Part shown: piece after piece, positions 6,116-8,008 of the stretch
How the letters are laid out: every line of letters begins with the position of its first letter
Numbering within the stretch: position 1 is the first letter of the stretch
Source of the DNA: Clostridia bacterium
Lineage (GTDB): Bacteria; Bacillota; Clostridia; Oscillospirales; CAG-272
Length of the DNA: 8,008 bases
Assembly: GCA_017958705.1 (NCBI GenBank)
Contig: JAGDCE010000097.1
Coordinates: 1 to 8,008, forward strand
Direction of reading: 5' to 3'
The notes under the pieces: generated by a model
What the model was told of the DNA's origin: nothing
Database searches by the model: none
The model's input: only the letters and a program-made list of their open reading frames with translations
Translations under genes and position numbers: made by a program

Positions 6116-7528
6116 TATCAGGATCTGTGGTTCTACTGGAACGGCAAGCCGATGCTGATGAGCGGCAACGCGTGTCTGCTTTCAACTAACCTCGACAAGG
6201 AGATCAGAAAATTCTTCACGTTCCGCGCCGGTCAGCCGGAATACGCGAAGCACGACGGCGAGTCGAAGAAATGGGGCTGGCTGTCGATATATCCGCAGGA
6301 CAGATACTACGTCAGCGCGGGCGACAAGAAGAACGGGACAGTCGAGCAGATGAGCGTCGGCGTGGCGCAGAACTCCTCGCCCACGGTGCTCTGCACCGCG
6401 ATGAACGGAGAGAACATTTACGGCAGATCGTATACGCACAAGGACGGCTTCGCGCATTACGCCGAAGAGGATTCCGTGCTTTACGGATACAACTTCGCCG
6501 AGCAGTGGGAATACGCGCTGCAGGTGGACCCCAGGTTCGTGTTCGTCACCGGCTGGAACGAGTGGACGGCCGGCAGACAGGAGCTGTGGGGCGGCGTTGA
6601 AAACGCGTTCGCCGACGAGTACACCGACGAATACAGCCGCGATATAGAGCCGAGCAAGGGTCAGCTGAAAGACCATTATTACTATCAGCTCGTCTCGTAC
6701 GTAAGGAGATTCAAGGGCGCGAACCCGATACCGGAGCCGACAGGCGAAAAGACGGTCGACATAAACGGCCCGGTCTCACAGTGGGACGACGTCGGACCGT
6801 ATTACGTCGCGTACACCGGCAACACGTTCGACCGTGACGCCCGCGGCTACGGCTCGCTCATATATACGGACACCACGGGCAACAACGACCTGAAGGGCGC
6901 AAAACTCGCGCGTGACAGTGAGAATCTTTACATAATGGTTGAATGCGCCGGCGATATCTCGCCGTACACCGACCCGAACTGGATGACGGTATATCTCGAC
7001 ACCGCGGACGGCGGGCTTGACGGCTGGGAATCGTTCGATTACGTGCTCTGCGAGCCGACGGAGCGGACGCTTTCCGTCAGAAAATTCACCGGCAGCGGTT
7101 ATGAATCGGAAAAAGTCGGCGAATGCGAATACACCGTGACCGGCGATACCATGCAGATAAAGGTCGCGCGTTCGCTTGTCGGCGCCGGGGATCCCTCATT
7201 CACGGTGAACTTCAAGGTCACCGACGGCGTGGTGCTCGAGGGTGACATACTGAACTTCTACACGACGGGCGACGTCGCGCCTACGGGCAGATTCAAATAC
7301 AGCTACGCGGTGAAGAACGGTTCCGCCGCCCCGAATAACGGCGGCACCGGCGCCGTGACCGACGGCGCCGGAAGCGGCGTCGTAACGGAAGACAACGACG
7401 AGGGCGAGGGCGAAGACGATAAGAGCTCCGCCGGCCTCATCATCGGCATCGCCGCCGCCTCGGCCGCGCTGATCGCGGCCGCCGCCGTCGCGGTCGTGCT
7501 GATAAGAAAGAAAAAGAAAGCCGCGTAA
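6116..7528 (+). pseudogene. Glycoside hydrolase-like protein, C-terminal part (orphaned by TAA)
   Basis: This part continues the frame of the preceding entry (codons 385-854). The barrel resumes with LWFYWNGKP and contains VTGWNEWTAGR (numbered on the full frame, WNEW at 531-534), a motif of GH99/WbsX-like proteins whose glutamate (533) is a candidate catalytic residue. The barrel ends near YYYQLVSYVRRFKG. Codons about 596-781 form a CBM9/DOMON-like beta-sandwich (TVDINGPVSQWDDV, then LARDSENLYIMVEC and WESFDYVL). A Gly/Asp/Glu-rich linker (about 787-821) leads to a hydrophobic segment (about 823-846) and the basic tail RKKKKAA, a C-terminal membrane anchor. The first ATG after the stop is at 6152 (458 residues), but it has no good ribosome binding site and would lack a signal peptide, so independent translation is doubtful. 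Intact, this would be an 854-residue surface-displayed enzyme. The operon terminator follows at 7567. Confidence 0.7.
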
Positions 7529-7566
7529 GCTTTTCAAAAAAACAGCCGATCAGAACGAAATAAAAC

Positions 7567-7619
7567 GACCCGCAAAGACGCTTTCCGCGATGAAAAGCCG
7601 CCGGAGCGGGTCCTTTTTT
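7567..7619 (+). terminator. Intrinsic terminator of the thiI operon
   Basis: GACCCGC (7567-7573) pairs perfectly with GCGGGTC (7606-7612), followed by C and six T residues (7614-7619). The 32-base loop holds a smaller stem, GCTTT (7580-7584) with AAAGC (7594-7598). It begins 39 bases after the stop of the glycosidase frame. AAGACGC (7575-7581) can instead pair with GCGTCTT (7620-7626), a competing fold that spans the T-tract. Confidence 0.82.
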
Positions 7620-7633
7620 GCGTCTTGCTTCCC

Positions 7634-7787
7634 GTTTGCGAGAGCAAACATATCGAACAGACCGTCAGGTATGTATTTCGAATATTCCGCAAGGAATATA
7701 TCGACGTGATAACGAGTCGATATATCGTATGACGACGATTCGATAGAGATACGCGTCGCAGAGCTCCGCGTTCGATATGGCTTCGCC
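7634..7787. repeat. Hairpin array built on TCGATAT
   Basis: A second chain of short perfect hairpins lies just past the operon terminator. The hairpins are 7634-7639/7644-7649 (6 bp, GAGA loop), 7682-7688/7693-7699 (7 bp, GCAA loop), 7696-7705/7716-7725 (10 bp, overlapping the previous arm), 7724-7728/7735-7739 (5 bp) and 7779-7781/7785-7787 (3 bp, TTC loop). The joining sequence is ATATCGA or its complement TCGATAT, seen near 7650, 7698, 7717 and 7772, with degenerate forms near 7677 and 7740. Two loops are GNRA tetraloops, suggesting a structure formed in RNA or in single-stranded DNA. The design parallels the GTTATGAR array at 166-320, but the core sequence differs. No gene is visible. Confidence 0.65.
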
Positions 7788-7935
7788 GGGAAAGGCCGTA
7801 GGGGTCGGCGCCCTCGACGACCCGTATCAAACGATGATCTGCGGGGCTGGGGTTCTCCTCATCCACCGCAGGCGGTCCCCCTTCCCCAACGTGGGAAGGT
7901 AGGCACGCGACCGATCCCCCGTAGGGCGGGGGCTT
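7788..7935. other. G/C-rich hairpin segment without a gene
   Basis: Several perfect stems follow one another: GGGTCG (7802-7807) with CGACCC (7818-7823), CTGCGG (7839-7844) with CCGCAG (7866-7871), CTTCCC (7881-7886) with GGGAAG (7893-7898), and CCCCCG (7916-7921) with CGGGGG (7927-7932). A minus-strand frame is open here (7534-7866), but it runs through the terminator and hairpin array and shows no family features. I see no tRNA or rRNA. It is best read as part of a composite dispersed intergenic repeat. Confidence 0.45.
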
Positions 7936-7978
7936 ACGGGAACCCCCGGTGCTCTCCAGTTCGCAACGGGGAACCCCT
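7936..7978 (-). repeat. Right arm of a dispersed inverted repeat
   Basis: Read on the minus strand, these 43 bases match 64-106 at 36 of 43 positions without gaps. Differences are clustered: TT for CC after the first 12 bases, then single or triple changes. The two arms face each other across about 7.8 kb containing the complete carD gene and the thiI operon. With this divergence the arms look like two independent members of a dispersed family and not recently duplicated ends of one transposon. No transposase lies between them. Confidence 0.65.
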
Positions 7979-8008
7979 ATGCTCCCGCCGTCGGAAAAGC
8001 CCCAAATG

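Noticed and set aside
6152..7528. Independent gene starting at the ATG at 6152
   Set aside because: It is in the same frame 36 bases after the TAA, begins mid-domain, lacks a signal peptide despite having a C-terminal anchor, and has no strong ribosome binding site. It is better treated as the 3' part of an interrupted gene.
7534..7866. Minus-strand open frame of 110 codons after the operon
   Set aside because: It spans the terminator and the TCGATAT array, has no recognisable domain, and ends in basic, low-information sequence. It is probably a translation of dispersed repeats.
64..7978. Composite transposon bounded by the inverted arms
   Set aside because: No transposase, integrase or target duplication is visible, the enclosed genes are mostly housekeeping with uniform composition, and the arms differ at 7 of 43 positions.

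Overview
The window reads as chromosomal DNA from a GC-rich, low-oxygen Firmicute, most likely an uncultured Clostridia/Oscillospirales-type gut or rumen bacterium. This rests on a rhodanese-less ThiI, a CarD-like regulator, AGGA-type ribosome binding sites, near-consensus sigma-A promoters, and intergenic arrays of small hairpins that I associate from memory with that group. The taxonomic call is inference; no marker gene settles it.

Layout. Positions 1-473 hold no credible gene: a G-rich stretch, a dispersed repeat arm, a short heptamer repeat, an array of hairpins punctuated by GTTATGAR, and a terminator. A carD-like gene follows on the minus strand (474-971). It has a promoter matching TTGACA-17-TATAAT exactly and ends at the terminator at 380-430. 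Across a 208-base divergent spacer, a plus-strand promoter (1120-1148) drives a tight four-gene operon. The genes are thiI (tRNA 4-thiouridine synthesis), a membrane-anchored AlgJ/AlgX-type SGNH protein (overlapping thiI by 8 bases), a GreA-family transcript cleavage factor (18 bases later), and a large secreted glycoside hydrolase-like protein (21 bases later). The last gene is split by one in-frame TAA at codon 384, with the same frame open for 470 more codons. A terminator at 7567-7619 closes the operon. Positions 7620-8008 hold a second hairpin array built on TCGATAT, then G/C-rich hairpins and an inverted copy of the repeat arm seen near the left end.

How the genes fit together. ThiI and GreA are housekeeping functions (tRNA modification and rescue of paused RNA polymerase). 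The SGNH protein and the glycosidase act outside the membrane on glycans: one probably transfers or removes acyl groups, the other probably cleaves or binds polysaccharide. The two pairs are interleaved in one transcript, which suggests shared expression more than a shared pathway.

Most worth a second look are the SGNH protein, which carries two tandem copies of the same fold with the first copy stripped of its catalytic residues, the interrupted glycosidase, and the two structured intergenic arrays lying just outside the terminators at both ends of the gene block. I did not find a clear new defence or mobile system.
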